The notes beneath the pieces are model-generated. The model did no database searches. It saw nothing but the letters and a program-made list of their open reading frames with translations, and was not told the origin of the DNA. This document shows, piece by piece, positions 18,790-30,929 of a DNA stretch of 64,000 bases (its first letter is position 1; the number at the start of each line of letters is the position of its first letter). The DNA comes from Iris pallida (Eukaryota; Streptophyta; Magnoliopsida; Asparagales; Iridaceae). The position numbers and the translations under genes are program-made. The stretch spans positions 2,823,359 through 2,887,358 of the forward strand of contig JANAVB010044018.1 of NCBI GenBank assembly GCA_029216955.1, read 5' to 3'.

Positions 18790-19430
18790 ACCACGTCGAT
18801 GTCACCTCTGAGTTGTTTTACTTCCATCAAAAACAAACCACCCCTCACGTAGAACTTCCACATCTATATTACCTCTGAGTTGTTCTATGTACCCTTCATG
18901 GTGTCCACTCCTGCCACGTCCTCATTACCTCTGAGTAGGAAGACTCCATTGAAGAAACCCTCATATTTACCACGTCCTCATTACCTCTGAGTAAATATGT
19001 TGGTTTTCTCTCCACTTATTATCTGTACTCGTACCGCCAGTACACAAAAAGGATAATATGTCCACAAATATCCTCTGTTGACCACAAATGCTGTATTAGG
19101 TCCTCTAGTACATGCACCCTTTTTTTATAATCATATGCTTCTGGAACCCAGTTGTTCCGTTGCATTCGTTACCCGTTACGTAGAACTTTCACGTCCATAT
19201 TACCTCTGAGTTGTTCTATGTATCCACATCTGAGTCCACTCCCACCACGTCCTCATTACCATCAACCCCATATTTACTATGTTCTCACCACCTCTGAGTA
19301 AATATGATGGTTCCCTCTCTCAACTTATTTTTCGTACCTAAAATCAAGGTACGCCAAGGATGATAAGTCTACATAAAATCTCCAACGGAAGTACCCAAAC
19401 CTATCACGTCTATGCTACCTCTGATATGAT
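18790..19430 (+). repeat. Eight dispersed copies of an ACGTC..ATTACCTCTGAGT motif in the tail of D
   Basis: Copies lie near 18792, 18860, 18915, 18971, 19190, 19247 (partial), 19279 and 19408. Their flanks also repeat in pairs (GTTGTTCTATG or GTAAATATG after the core). No coding frame spans them. Confidence 0.75.
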
Positions 19431-19504
19431 TGCCACACCTAAACAAACATGCTTCTTATTCAAAGTATTCCAAATTTGTAATTTGAAAACTTTGAAGGGG
19501 GTCT

Positions 19505-21342
19505 TGTAGAAGCATAGAAAATATTGCTTTTAGTCCCACATCGGAAAGGAGAAAAAGAAAGGACTCACTCCATTCTATAAATAAGCCCCCATGCCTCCTT
19601 TGAAAAGGGTACCAGCTTCTCTTCCCTCCTTCCAACTTGGACTCTTCCTACTACGCACCTTCGGGTGCTAAGTCAAAGAAGTCTAGGACAGCGCGGGCTC
19701 GTCGAGCTCAGTCAGCTGTCCCAACTACTAACCATCAAAGAATCCCACTAATTATTATGCGGGCCTCTGATGGAAAGTTGTACAGAACCGCCCGTGTCCA
19801 GCCCCCGGCGGCAAAGGGACAGGTGGTTCTCAAGAGTCTCCCAACAAAGATCGAGGGCAAGTGCTTTTACTAGCCCCGCATCAGGGAGCAAACTTGATAC
19901 CTACGCACTCGTATGCTCGGGATACCCGGGCCCACAAAACGAGTACAAAGGTTGACCGAGATATCCTTGACTTGCGAGATGTGATCCTTCACAAGCGCAA
20001 GAAAAGAAAGAAATTCTCTATGTGGCTCGAAATCAACATGAAGCTTCATGCAGCTCAAAAAGACCCAGAAAGCTTCATGCGGCTCAGGAAGAGCCACGTG
20101 GCCCTATGCGACACAAAATAGGCAGATTACAGCTGGCCATAATTACTCCCTGTAGCTGGCCATTAAACGCTCTGATATAAAGTGACAGTTCTGACGGCTT
20201 TGACATAATGAAGAGACGCGTCATGCTCATCAAAAGACGAGAAAATCTCTGAGATAGCCGGTGCAGTTCACAAAGTCCAAAGAAGTTCTCTATACGGACC
20301 GCCTGGGCCACCCTTATGCGGTTCGGTTGTGGGGGGCACCCTTATGCGGTTCAGTTGGGGGGCCACCCTTATGCGGTTCAGTTGGGGGGCCACCCTTATG
20401 TGCCTCAGTTGTGAGGCCATCCTCATGCGGCTCGATTGTGGGGGCCACCCCCATGAGGCTCGGTTGTAAGGCCATCCTCATGCGGCTTAGTTGTGAGGCT
20501 ATTCTCATACGGCTCGGTTGTGAGGCCACCCCCATGCGGCTCGGGTGTGAGGCCATCCTCATGCGGCTCAGTTGTGAGGCTATCCTCATGCGGCTCAGTT
20601 GTGGGGCCACCCTCAAGCGGCTCAGTTGTGAGGCCACCCTCATGGGGCTCAGTTGTGAGGCCATCCTCATACGGCTCAGTTGTGAGACCACCCTCATACG
20701 GCTCAGTTGTGAGGCCATCCTCAAGCGGCTTAGTTGTGAGGCCAGCCTCACGCGGCTCTGCTATGACGCACCATTCATGCGGCTCGCAGCATAATGGCGG
20801 TTGGGACACGTGGCAAAAAATTGACTGAGACTTATCCATGTGGATTTATTGCAGCCAACAGATCATAACAATGTAGATTTATTGCAACCAATATAACGGC
20901 CCAAATTGATTTCCAACAAACAAATCAAAGTTAAACTTAACCAATCCCCAATCGCCCACTTTTCAAGGCACCGTTATAAGGATGTGACCACACCCTACTC
21001 AGCACAAATTCCTATAAATAGCATGGGATTATTTCTTTACACACACAAAGCAGGAGATATACACATAGAGCATCCCACAGAGCAATACGCAGAGAGAGAG
21101 AGAGAGCACTTCTTCGCCGGAGCCAAGGCCGCGTTCGATCTTCCAAGGAGTAAAGCAGAGTTGATATCACTTTCCCGAGCCTCTACCGTCACCCCCTAGA
21201 ATCAAAAACTAAACAATTGTACTTAGATTGCTTTTCCTAGGTTTTGTTCCTAGGCTCTCTTTGTACGAGCGAGTTTGTATTGTGAATTAAAGTTTACTCC
21301 TTCCATAAAACTGTTCTGTTCTTTGATAATCAATGGCAAACA
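19505..21342 (+). repeat. Element D 3' LTR, with two TATA boxes and a minisatellite
   Basis: It begins directly after the PPT. GTCCCACATCG at 19533-19543 matches the plant snRNA upstream sequence element and is followed 32 bp later by TATAAATA at 19576. A second TATAAATA lies at 21013-21020, followed by a GA run and a CT-rich leader. Between them is the 27-bp minisatellite. The frames at 19637-19873 (no ATG), 19861-20121 and 20906-21199 show no recognisable domain and are not called as genes. Confidence 0.7.
20303..20787. repeat. 27-bp minisatellite, about 18 copies
   Basis: The unit is close to CTCATGCGGCTCAGTTGTGA followed by GGCCATC. Because 27 is divisible by 3 and the unit lacks stops, long artefactual frames of 111-177 codons open on both strands. 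Confidence 0.95.
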
Positions 21343-21521
21343 ACCATTAATATATTCAAAATATAACACATGCACCATATTAATTATTTAAATAATTAAC
21401 CAAAATATAAAGTTTAGTTTTCAAAAATAATTAGCAGTCAAGATATAATATGAAACCACACTATTAATAGTAATTAGGAAAAAGTCAAAAATATTCCTAT
21501 TCCAAAAAAGTGGTGGTGATA
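21343..21521 (-). repeat. Element B 3' LTR, fragment 3 (LTR start)
   Basis: It matches 27200-27379. On the minus strand it begins with a decayed TGTCACCACCACTTT next to the PPT. The middle of this LTR (equivalent to 25245-27200) is lost. Confidence 0.82.
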
Positions 21522-21558
21522 AATCTACCCCCCTTAGAAAAATTTCGTCCTCGAAATT
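21522..21558 (-). other. PPT region of element B
   Basis: On the minus strand it reads TTTCGAGGACGAAATTTTTC followed by TAAGGGGGGTAGA, the usual end of the internal region of plant gypsy elements, and abuts the LTR. Confidence 0.85.
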
Positions 21559-21684
21559 TAAAGTTGGTCGTACTCCTTCTAGGTCAAACCCCCAACAATG
21601 AAAGTCAAAAATTTTTTATCTAATAACATGCAAGATCATGGTTCTACTGGTTGTGATTTCATAGTCTCAAATATGGTCACTACA

Positions 21685-23187
21685 CTATCTAGCACAACAC
21701 AAAATACCCTGACAGGTACTAATGAAATCATACAACAAGATGGAAAAGAAGAATAGGAAAGACAGACCTGCTAACCCGTCACCTACAGCGTCAGCCTCCT
21801 CGACCGTCAGCGCAAAAGCCCTGCACCGTTGGGGGATCTCCCTATGATGGTGCTGGACATGATGCGGTGCCACAGGTGGCCTAAGTGGACCCTTTTGGTG
21901 TGGAGCTGCACGCTGTCCGAGAAGATAAGGAGCTAGGGGACAATCCTTCACTAGATGTCCCTCAGTGCCACAATGCAAACAAAGTCCCCGTCTCACTCTA
22001 CAACTATCCCAAAGATGACCTAGCTTCTTGCAGAACTTGCACTGTCGGATCTCTCCCTGATGCTGCAGCTGATCCTGCTGTACTGGGGCTCGCTCTGGTG
22101 CATAAAACTGATGAACCTGAGCCCTAGCTGGAACCTGAAAATGTTGTTGTAGGGGTTGGAATGATTGATGCAGAAACTAGGCACGCTTCGCCGGTCTCGC
22201 TCTACTGCTAGCACCACCCAAAATATCACCGCTTCTCTTGGGCCTAAGATCGTGGTCCTCTTCTGTTATCTGAGCGTCCATCAATATTTGCTCAAAATTT
22301 GTCTCGCGATGCCCAAATGTACGAGAATGAATAGTGTGGTTCAGGCCCCTCCTGAACTTACGGGCCTTCTCTTCCGCATCCTGAACCATTCCTGGGGCGA
22401 ATCGGCTCAGACGAAAGAATTCCGTCGCATACTCGTCTACCGACGAGTTTTCCTGGACCAACCCTGCAAACTGGCTCTCCAATGCGCTAAGAGCTACATC
22501 AGGGAAAAATTTCTCCTTGAAGAGCCACTTGAAATTCTCTCATGTCAGTTCTCTCACTGACGTACGAGGGTCTGTGCGGTACCAGGTCAACGCGATGTCG
22601 AAGAACTTACTCGCTGCTGCTGCTACTCGCAGCCTCTCCGGAATCTCTGTCAACTCCAGGCTCCACTCCACATCCTCTAGCCAATTATCGGTATAAAGGA
22701 TGCCCTCGGTTCCCTTGAACTCTTGAGGGTACATCTTCTTGAAGTAAAGCACCGAACCAGGCCTCGCCTGCTACTCCTGGGTAGGAGCACCCTATGGCGC
22801 AGCCACAGCCACCTTCTTTACTGTTGTTAGTGCCAACTGATAAGCATTCTCCATGCTCTGCCTCAAAACCTCTGTCTGACAATGTGATGCCTCTGTCTGT
22901 GCTCGCTGTGCCTCCATCATCTGCTGGAGGAACTCAAACATCTAAATGGCATTAGTCGGAAGCACAGGTAGAGGTGGAAGAGTCTCTGGCACAACGATAG
23001 TAGGCCTCTGAATCTGCTGAGGAAGACCCCCAGATGCTGTTGTCTCTCCCACCTGGATGGTAGGAACAATAGGGGCAGTAGGGACAGCCTCCTGGACCAC
23101 TCCCTTATCCTAAAAAATAGGTCACGATGAATCGAACCTCTTCAGTACTGTACTGGATCCAGCTGCCTGAGCTCGAGTCACTGTCAT
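21685..23187 (-). pseudogene. Decayed gag of element B
   Basis: One reading frame from the ATG at 23187 keeps gag similarity throughout but is broken by at least six in-frame stops. Recognisable parts are a Gln-rich helix (MFEFLQQMMEAQ, about 22950), the capsid core (KKMYPQEFKGTEG, DIALTWYRTDP, about 22740-22570), DEYATEFFRLSRFAPGMV (about 22440), then two CCHC knuckles (CKFCKKLGHLWDSC and CLHCGTEGHLVKDC, about 22050-21940) and the FALTVEEADAV boundary before the protease. The protease start is garbled and the rest of pol is absent; about 130 bp later comes the PPT. Several stops are TAG where CAG is expected. The overlapping frame at 22685-22882 is a shadow. Confidence 0.8.
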
Positions 23188-23417
23188 CCTGGAGACAGAT
23201 TCGAAAAAAAAATCAATATGGCACAAGAAAAGATATTATCAAGGAAGGACAGTTGAATTTGAAGATTTATAATGAAGGACTGAAATCAAAAGATTTGGAA
23301 GTTTCTTAATTATGATCGAGTAACTCTCTATATAGCATATAACCTATATCCTAATAGCAGCCTCGTAGCAGCACTCTAAGTCGAGCACCACTACGAAATC
23401 ATACTAGTTACAACTCT

Positions 23418-23435
23418 GACCTGTATGGGCCACCA
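23418..23435 (-). other. Primer-binding site of element B (tRNA-Ile)
   Basis: The plus strand reads GACCTGTATGGGCCACCA, one base from the 3' end of plant tRNA-Ile(AAU). It is separated from the LTR by 8 nt. Confidence 0.85.
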
Positions 23436-23443
23436 TAAAAGCA

Positions 23444-26400
23444 TGTCACGACCCGCACCCTGTTTAGGGGAACAAAAACGTGGGTACGTCCAGCCTACGC
23501 CGCAGTGTCGGTGGTAGAACGTTGTAAAGGTCGTCTACAATATCTATCAACTAACAATATAAATCATATAACCTGTCATCTCCGCACGGAGGTATAATAT
23601 GACATCTCAACTATATAATCTCAATCACAAGTCTAAGGATGATAGAGCACGATATGGAATCAGATAAAATAAAGAAACTGAATAAATAGTAGAGTTATCA
23701 AATCACACAATTTTAGGTGTCCAACACAAATAAGTATATATCCTGAATATAAATAGTCTCAACTAAAAATCGGAACAATCCGATACAACATGAAAACTAC
23801 TAATCCTAAACTATATCTAAGGCAAAATCTACTGAGCATGATCCTCTTCAATACTCCTGTGTGCCACCCTTAGATGTCTCGTAGTAGGTAGGACAGTTAT
23901 CTAAATCATCTGTAATATTTTGTCAACGTATCCAGTCAGGATGGAGTGAATACATAAACCAATAGCAGTTCAAATAAAATAATAAAAACTATAAAACTGT
24001 AAGTAGAGAGTACGATAAGTGATGAGAAATATAGAGCTACTAATATGTAATCATATCCTGATAATGATACTATGAAGGATGAACAATGTGAACGGTACGA
24101 TGTACAAGAATAAAAATAAATAGACAATATGTAAGCACAGTTCATAGAATATGACGAAAACTAATACTACGATACATACTATGTGTTTGAAATACTAGCT
24201 TCGAGATATGATCGGCTTGAAAACTTGTACAATAGCTATATGGCCTGGTTAATCATGCGTGAGGTGTACGATTAACACTTACAATATCTAGCAATAATAA
24301 TAGATTTGATCACATCTCTTACTAGGATTTCTCCCGCCCCAACTAGTACAGTGGATCCAACCATGACATATACGATACACAAACAATGTTTTATGAAACT
24401 ATCATGTATAATGTCTAATGAACAAGTCGTGTACGATGTCAATACGATAACAATGGTAACATCTCAAGATGGGATCTAGATATACCAATCTGTGTGACCA
24501 ACGTGTCGAGAATAAAATATAGCATCGCTAAATACAAGAATCACAGTAGATATCAAATACTGAAAACAACTATCAGAGAATGTACTTGCCTGATATCCTA
24601 AATGACTAATGAATACAAATGTCCGAATCGAAGTCACAGAGTCCTATTTAGAGCAATACAGGTTATAATATGTTCAATGTATAATAATTAAAGTGTACAA
24701 TGCAATCTACATGATACTATGCCTTTCTAGGTCAAAAGTCAACCCTTGGTCAACTCTCAGTCAAATTAAGTCAACATCTAGGATTTGGTCAACTGTCTAG
24801 TCAAAGGGGTCAACTCTATCTAAGCTAGTGATAATTCTAACCATAGACCCACATACTCTAAGATACCTTATAGTACTATATCATATACATATATATCATG
24901 CATGAATTCTCAACAAGCCACATATACTATGGTATCCCAATCACATATATCATCTATAGATACTATCCACTTACCCTTAGCCCATATCTCAAATACCTTA
25001 ATTATTAGTTAATATATTTGTTCTAAGGTTAATACCTTGAAGGTATTAGCCATAATAGCTAATATTACCAAGTATCAATATATATATCTTACATCTCTAC
25101 TAGTTACCTACTATCTAGGATTACTTTAGCTAATTTATCCTTTATATATATGTACCCAATTTCTATTACATATACCATTATCTTTACCTACCCATAATAT
25201 ATACCAATATACCTTGGTCCTATTGGTATCCCAATACCAATACCTTAGTGGAAAGTCCAATACTTTAGTCTAGGTATAAATACCTTATCTACCAATATCA
25301 ATCTTAGATATCTAGTATCTACCCTAAGCTACTAGCTAACCATTATCTTAACATCTAATCTTAGTATCTAGGTAAACCCCTTTACCTTGAAAGTAAACCC
25401 AATACCTTACCTTGTAGGTAAACCATTACCTTAAGGTAAAAGTTAAATCTAAGATACCTATCTACTCCTAAGATACTAACATCTATTATCCTAAGATACT
25501 ATTTATCTTAACTCTAACATCTACTAGACACTAACTAACTAACCATCTAATCTTCTAACTCTAATATATCATAGATACTAAGATATCTATATACACTAAT
25601 TATCTTAACTTCTAAGATAACTCTAACATATTCCAACTAACTCTAATAATAATACTTGATACCAAATATGATACCTTACTCAAGTTCCAATACTCTCTTA
25701 TCCTTACTCATGATACTTGAGTATCACGATACCGATATCCTCATGGTACCCAAGTATCACACTAGTATTTTGCCCAAAACTTTAATACCTTGACACATAA
25801 CTTATCTATATTTGGCTTACTTGATAACCATTTATATTAACATTAAAACACACTAACTAACATATATTATCTAACAATAATATATATACATATATATGAT
25901 ATACTCGACAACCTATGGTACCTACATTCACTTAATATTTATACTACATAGGCTCATAGGTTACACAAAATGTCTATGTTGTATAGTCACTTTTCTACTT
26001 AAAATCAATACTATACCAATTAGACCTTCACTAAATTCTAGGATTAAAGTATGTCGTAGCCCTTCGTATTAGCTTTCTGAAATTTCAAACGAACCGCATT
26101 TTCATGTCCGGAAGCTCCCAAAATCGTAAAAACATCGAAATGCGTTCGTCTTTCGGATAGATGACACTCAAACAGTTTTACAGAAATTTTTGGAACAATT
26201 TTGGCCTATTAATATATATATTTGGAAAGCTAACTTCGATACGGTTCTTTTAAAAAAGAAGAAGATTAATTAGAGTTCTGAGATAAAAGTTATGGCATTT
26301 CTAAGTTGTTATGTCTACTAAAAACATGGATGAATATTATGACGAATTTGGGTTGTTTGGACAAAAGAAACACATGTATATACCCAAGTCTAACCATATG

Positions 26401-27379
26401 TATTATGAGATACCATGACACAATATCACGTATCCTATTTAGGACACATACACCCAATCCCGACTCAAAAAGGATACGAAGTTCCTTTGGAGACACGTAT
26501 CGAACACTTGGTGGTCACAAATTTGATTTTCCCAAATTTGTTTCAAAATAAAATGAGAAAAACCTTCAAACTGGAAGTGGTGAGCCTCAACTCCTCTCTA
26601 ATGGTATCCTAATGCAAATGGGGTCCTAAATAAATGTAGTTACACTAATGAAATAAAATGGAAGGGTTTAGAGAGCTCATACCTAAAGGGAGATGGATTT
26701 CCAATATAAAATTCCTAGATCTAGATCTCCACCAAGCTTGAAGGCTCCAAATCCTTTCAATCCCATCTTAGCTAGCTAATAGAGGCTTCTCCTCTCTAAG
26801 GGGGAGAGATTGAAACGAATTTGGCTTAATTTGAAATTTTTTGGGTGTAGGAGCAATTTGGAGGAAAAAGCTCCTAAATTGGGGCTTGAAATGAAAATAG
26901 AATGAGGAAGAAGATGAAGTGGGGCTTTATAAACAATATGGGCTGCCATAGGGGTTTAGAGTTAGGGTTTTGGAAAATGGAAAATGTCCACTAAGCCCTT
27001 CTCTTTAATTATGACAAGTTGGGGATTAAACCTCTCTTCCTATTGAGGTGTTTAGTTAAGCCTTCTAACTAATTCTTCTAATCTAGCTAGAGACTAACTA
27101 AAGTTCAATTAGGCTAGTCTTAATCATCTTGTTGGATGGTTCTGAAAAGTGGGTTTGGGTCTTCTAGGATCACTAATCATCATTCTAATCTAAAGGCTAA
27201 CCATTAATCATATTCAAAATATAACAAATGCACCATATTATTTATTTAAATAATTGACCAAAATATAAAGTTTAGTTTTCAAAATTAATTAGCACTCAAG
27301 ATATAATATGAAACCACACTATTAACAGTAATTAGAAAAAAGTCAAAAATACCCCTGTTCTAGGAAAGTGGTGGTGACA
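23444..27379 (-). repeat. Element B 5' LTR (3936 bp)
   Basis: On the plus strand it starts TGTCACGACCCGCACCC and ends GTGGTGGTGACA. It carries the U5 block (23910-23949), a GTCAAC-rich stretch (24737-24815), a cryptically simple region of TACCTT/AGATAC words (25230-25760), and a block near 26040-26290 shared with LTR C in reverse orientation. No gene is present; frames such as 26306-26551 have no support. Confidence 0.85.
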
Positions 27380-27468
27380 AAGTGCTAGCTTGGACACTCC
27401 GAGGTCAAGTTTTCCTTGTGGGCTCACAAGAAACACATGACAACAGAGATATTATTATCTATTATGTT

Positions 27469-28310
27469 AAGTGTCTGTGTTAGCCTGAAATAAAGTGTCC
27501 GTATGAGCCCTTTTCTGGAAACTAAATTTACTTATGCAAGCCTTTTGAGGCTATCAGAGTTATAGCAAAAAGATGAAGAACTTAGTCTTTTATGGAATTT
27601 TTCGGAAATCTAGTATAACTCTGTTAGCCGCAAAAGGCTTGCATAAGTAAATTGCTTTCTAGGAAATGACTTACAAAGAACACATGATAACACCTAAGTG
27701 TATAGCGTAGTACCTAGAGTGTATAGAGTAAGTATCCTAGTAGTATATAAGATATTTTAGAAATTGGGTAATTGTCAAGGTAAGTTTGAGGTTTAATTGA
27801 AAATATCTAGAGTGTATCCTATGAGATATGGTATGGTGCCAAGTGTAGGTATGATTGGTATCCTAGTATCAATATACAAGAGAGTATCAATATGATATTG
27901 TGTACCATGGTACATGATATCCACACGATACACAAATACCTAAAGTTAAGGTAATATGTAGGTAAGTGCTAGCTAGGTATCTTAGATACTTAGGTAAGTG
28001 TCCGTGTCAGCCCGAAGTCAAGTGTCTATGTCAGCCCTTCTCTGAAAAAGTAAGTTTACATCTGTAAGCTTTTTTGAGACTTTTAGAGTTCTACCAATTT
28101 TCGAAAATAGGAGAAAAGACAAAGAACGAAAGGAGTAAAAAATAGTAAAAAAACAAAGAACAAAAAAAAAATCCTAGAAAAGGAAATTATAATACTTGGC
28201 CTTTTCTATTATTTTTTTGGAAATCTGGTAGAACTCTGAAAGTCTTAAAAGGCTTGCAGAAGTAAATTTTCTTCGACGAGAAGGGATGACATTGAACATG
28301 TGACGACACA
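27469..28310. repeat. Two related palindromes and a direct repeat in the CACTA left region
   Basis: The arms are 27524-27565 with 27613-27653, and 28050-28096 with 28227-28269. All share the core CTTATGCAAGCCTTTTGAGG or its decayed form. Each palindrome is preceded by AAGTGTC(C/T)GTGT(T/C)AGCC (27469 and 28002), so the pair arose by duplication. This is typical of CACTA subterminal structure. Confidence 0.75.
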
Positions 28311-28390
28311 TTTAATACTCATGGGTCTACACATCCATTTGGACAATATAATCGAATAATGTGTATCTATCTTTGCAGAATTATCTTCAA

Positions 28391-29830
28391 ATGGATATGA
28401 ATTACTATCTATGGTATCGTTCGTAGATGTACAATCATCATCTTGATGACATGTACGGTGTGCAAGATAAATTTATAGAGGGTGTACAGCAGTTCCTGCA
28501 GTTCGCCAAGGCATTCCCTCAGTACATGGACGGTACCAAAATTAAGTATCCGTGTGTGAGATGTCGTAACTTGAAATATCATCCAGAAGTGAAAGTCTCG
28601 TATCATTTTTACTCGAAGGGTTTCACGCCGAATTACTATCAGTGAACCGCGCACGTAGAACTCGTGTCTTTAGCATCAGAGTCGGAGCCTAATTTGGATG
28701 TCCACAACCACGCTGCTTACGAAGATGGGTGGGTGAACATAGTTTTTGATGCGACGGGGCCTAGTTTCGATTCGGACAATCATGATGTAGCTGAGGAGGC
28801 ACCGAATGCCGATGCTGTGAAGTTCATGGAGTTGCTGGAGAATATAAGGACTCTATTATATCCTGATTATGAGGATCATTCATCGTTAGAAGTGGTTACA
28901 AGATTGTTGAGCATCAAGTCCAATTTTAACATGTCACAAGAATGCTACAACCGACTGATAGAGTTGATTATAGAGATCTTGCCGGAGGGTGCTAAGTTGC
29001 CTAAAGACTTCTACTGGTCTAAGAGGATGGTGAGACATTTTGGATGGGATATGAGAAAATCGATGCATGTCGCAATGGGTACATGTTGTACTATAAAGAC
29101 GACAAAGATGAAGATGCATGCAGATTCTGTGGTACTGATCGCTATAAGGGTACTGGTAGAGGAAGGTTTTTCGGTGCAAGAAAGCCTACTGGTTCGATGC
29201 ACTACTTTTCGTTGACGTCGCGGTTGCAGAGGTTGTTTATGGTGAAAGAGACTGTAGAAAACATGAGTTGGCACAGGTGGGAACAGATCGAAGGAGTGTT
29301 GGATCACCCATTCGATGGAGAAGCATGGAAGCACTTTGATCGAGAGTATCCAGATTTTGCTTCGGATTCGCGTAATGTCAGATTGGGGCTCTCCTCTGAC
29401 GGTTTTATCCCGTTCAGACTTTTGGGCTCCCAGTATTCGTATTAGCCTGTGATCATCACTCGGTACAATCTACTGCCTTGGATGTATGTGAAGACTCCGT
29501 ATATGTTCCTCACCGTTATTATATATCCCGGGTCCGAACAATCCGAAGAGGAACATCGATGTGTATTTACAACCATTGATAGATGAGTTAAATTAGCTGT
29601 GGGAAGTAGGTGCCAACACGTACGATATTTCTAGAAAGCAGAATTTTTAGATGCGGGCAACACTTATGTGGACCATCAACGACTTTTCGGCCTATAGAAT
29701 GTTATCGAGATGGATCACTCGTGGCTGTATTTCATGTCAGTATTGCATAGACCATACTAAGGCTTTCCATTTGAAACACGGAAGCAAACCGTGCTTCCAC
29801 GGAAGTTACTCATTACAGGACTAATAATGT
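28391..29830 (+). pseudogene. tnp2-type CACTA transposase pseudogene
   Basis: From the ATG at 28391 the sequence follows the family: a transposase-associated N-terminal domain (DDMYGVQDKFIEGVQQFL, YPCVRCRN, YSKGFTPNYYQ), then the Tnp2 domain (VTRLLSIKSNFNMSQECY, GYEKIDACRNGYMLYYKD, CRFCGTDRYK, DGEAWKHFDREYPDFASDSR, MWTINDFSAY). Frame breaks occur near 29043 and near 29522. In-frame stops occur at about 28424, 28643, 29443, 29594 and 29650; three replace expected Trp and two expected Gln. After about 29780 the similarity stops and an acidic, Glu/Asp-coding tail (29835-29950) follows, so the C-terminal half was deleted. The product could not be functional. Confidence 0.85.
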
Positions 29831-29949
29831 AGAAGAGGTAGAATTATTCGAAGAGAAAGACGAAGACGAAGGTGAAGATGAAAGTGAAGATGAGGAGGAA
29901 GAGAAAGAGGATGTCAAGGAAGACAAACACGATAAATTTTCTGAAAATA

Positions 29950-30227
29950 ATTGAGAGAAATGTACTTTCATTTTGTTATTATGTAGACTTCATTATTATC
30001 TAGACTTTGATGTTTTTGGGTGTTATTATCTAGTATTGGTTATTATCTAAACTTTGATGTTTCTGGATGTTATTATCTAGACTTGATTATTATCGAGACT
30101 TTGATGTTTCTGAAGAATGTACTACCTGTAGAATATACTTTTTTGTAGAATATAATTTGATGTTTCTGATTGTAGAATGTACTATATATCTGTTCTTTTG
30201 CTGTATCATCATATGTTGTTATCAAGT
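29950..30227. other. AT-rich spacer between the two CACTA genes
   Basis: It contains imperfect repeats of a unit of about 45 bp, TTATTATCTAGACTTTGATG (29988-30125). No gene is present. Confidence 0.6.
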
Positions 30228-30773
30228 ATGACAGGACGATACGGATCGTTCGGCAGGTCCCGACGTGGACGGAGTTCTCTTCCGGTTCTACCTACTGGTT
30301 ATGGATCCTCGACGCAGAATACTCCAGTGTATCGACCAACCATATCTCCGACTGCTACGACGTTACGTGGCAGTACTCCTGGGACGAGTAGTTTTAGGCC
30401 TGAGACTATTCCCTCGTCTAGCGTTCCTCCTACCGAGGGAACCATGAAGACAGATGAGCAGATGAAGGAGGTTGAGCCGATGCCGGCTTAGTATCAGCGA
30501 GATCCTCCGTGCGCACCTCCGGACGAGACGAAGATGGAGATTTGGGCCAACGGTACAAAGTAAGTGTGTTGGTTTATCATTATATATATCATTTATTTCT
30601 TTATTCATCATAAATTTACTTTTTCATAAATATAATTATCTCTGTATAGATATCGTCCCTCATCGGTACAGAGACGCCTGGGCCACTTTCTAAGAGACAA
30701 TTATGGTGGCCCTTGGATAAACTGCTCTGATGCTCCAAACGATAGGAAGGCCTTCTGGTTTGCATACTTCAAG
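30228..30773 (+). pseudogene. Second CACTA ORF (Ptta/En/Spm-type), spliced and truncated
   Basis: The ATG at 30228 starts an Arg/Ser/Pro-rich segment (MTGRYGSFGRSRRGRSS). An in-frame TAG follows PMPA at about 30489, then DETKMEIWANGT. The predicted intron is 30560-30649 (GTAAGTGTG...CTGTATAG), and the frame continues in phase into YRPSSVQRRLGHFLRDN and DRKAFWFAYFK up to another donor (GTAAAAG at 30774). This is the layout of plant En/Spm accessory proteins that bind subterminal DNA. Later exons are missing: the 3' terminus of the transposon begins about 60 bp further on. Confidence 0.6.
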
Positions 30774-30929
30774 GTAAAAGTATATTTGGATTTAATATGA
30801 ATCATCCAATTTATGAAACGCAACTTGATAAAACGTGACAACACATATACGTCGCCAATTACGTTACAGATTTATTTTAGCGACATTTTTTCTCATTTTA
30901 TCGACGTTATTTGGCGTCGCTAATATAAA

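Larger units (their letters stand above)
18707..21342 (+). mobile_element. Element D: 3' end of a plus-strand Tat-like retrotransposon
   Basis: It consists of an internal tail of about 800 bp (18707-19504), a PPT at 19491-19504 identical to that of element A, and an LTR 19505-21342 (TGTAGAAG...GGCAAACA, 1838 bp). gag, pol and the 5' LTR are missing. After 21342 the LTR of B resumes (ACCATTAAT, compare 27200). Confidence 0.72.

Noticed and set aside
19533..19700. A plant snRNA gene after USE and TATA
   Set aside because: The sequence after the expected start (about 19606) does not resemble U1, U2, U4, U5 or U6.
20261..20839. Long frames of 111-177 codons on both strands
   Set aside because: They come from the 27-bp minisatellite; there is no promoter-linked start and no domain.
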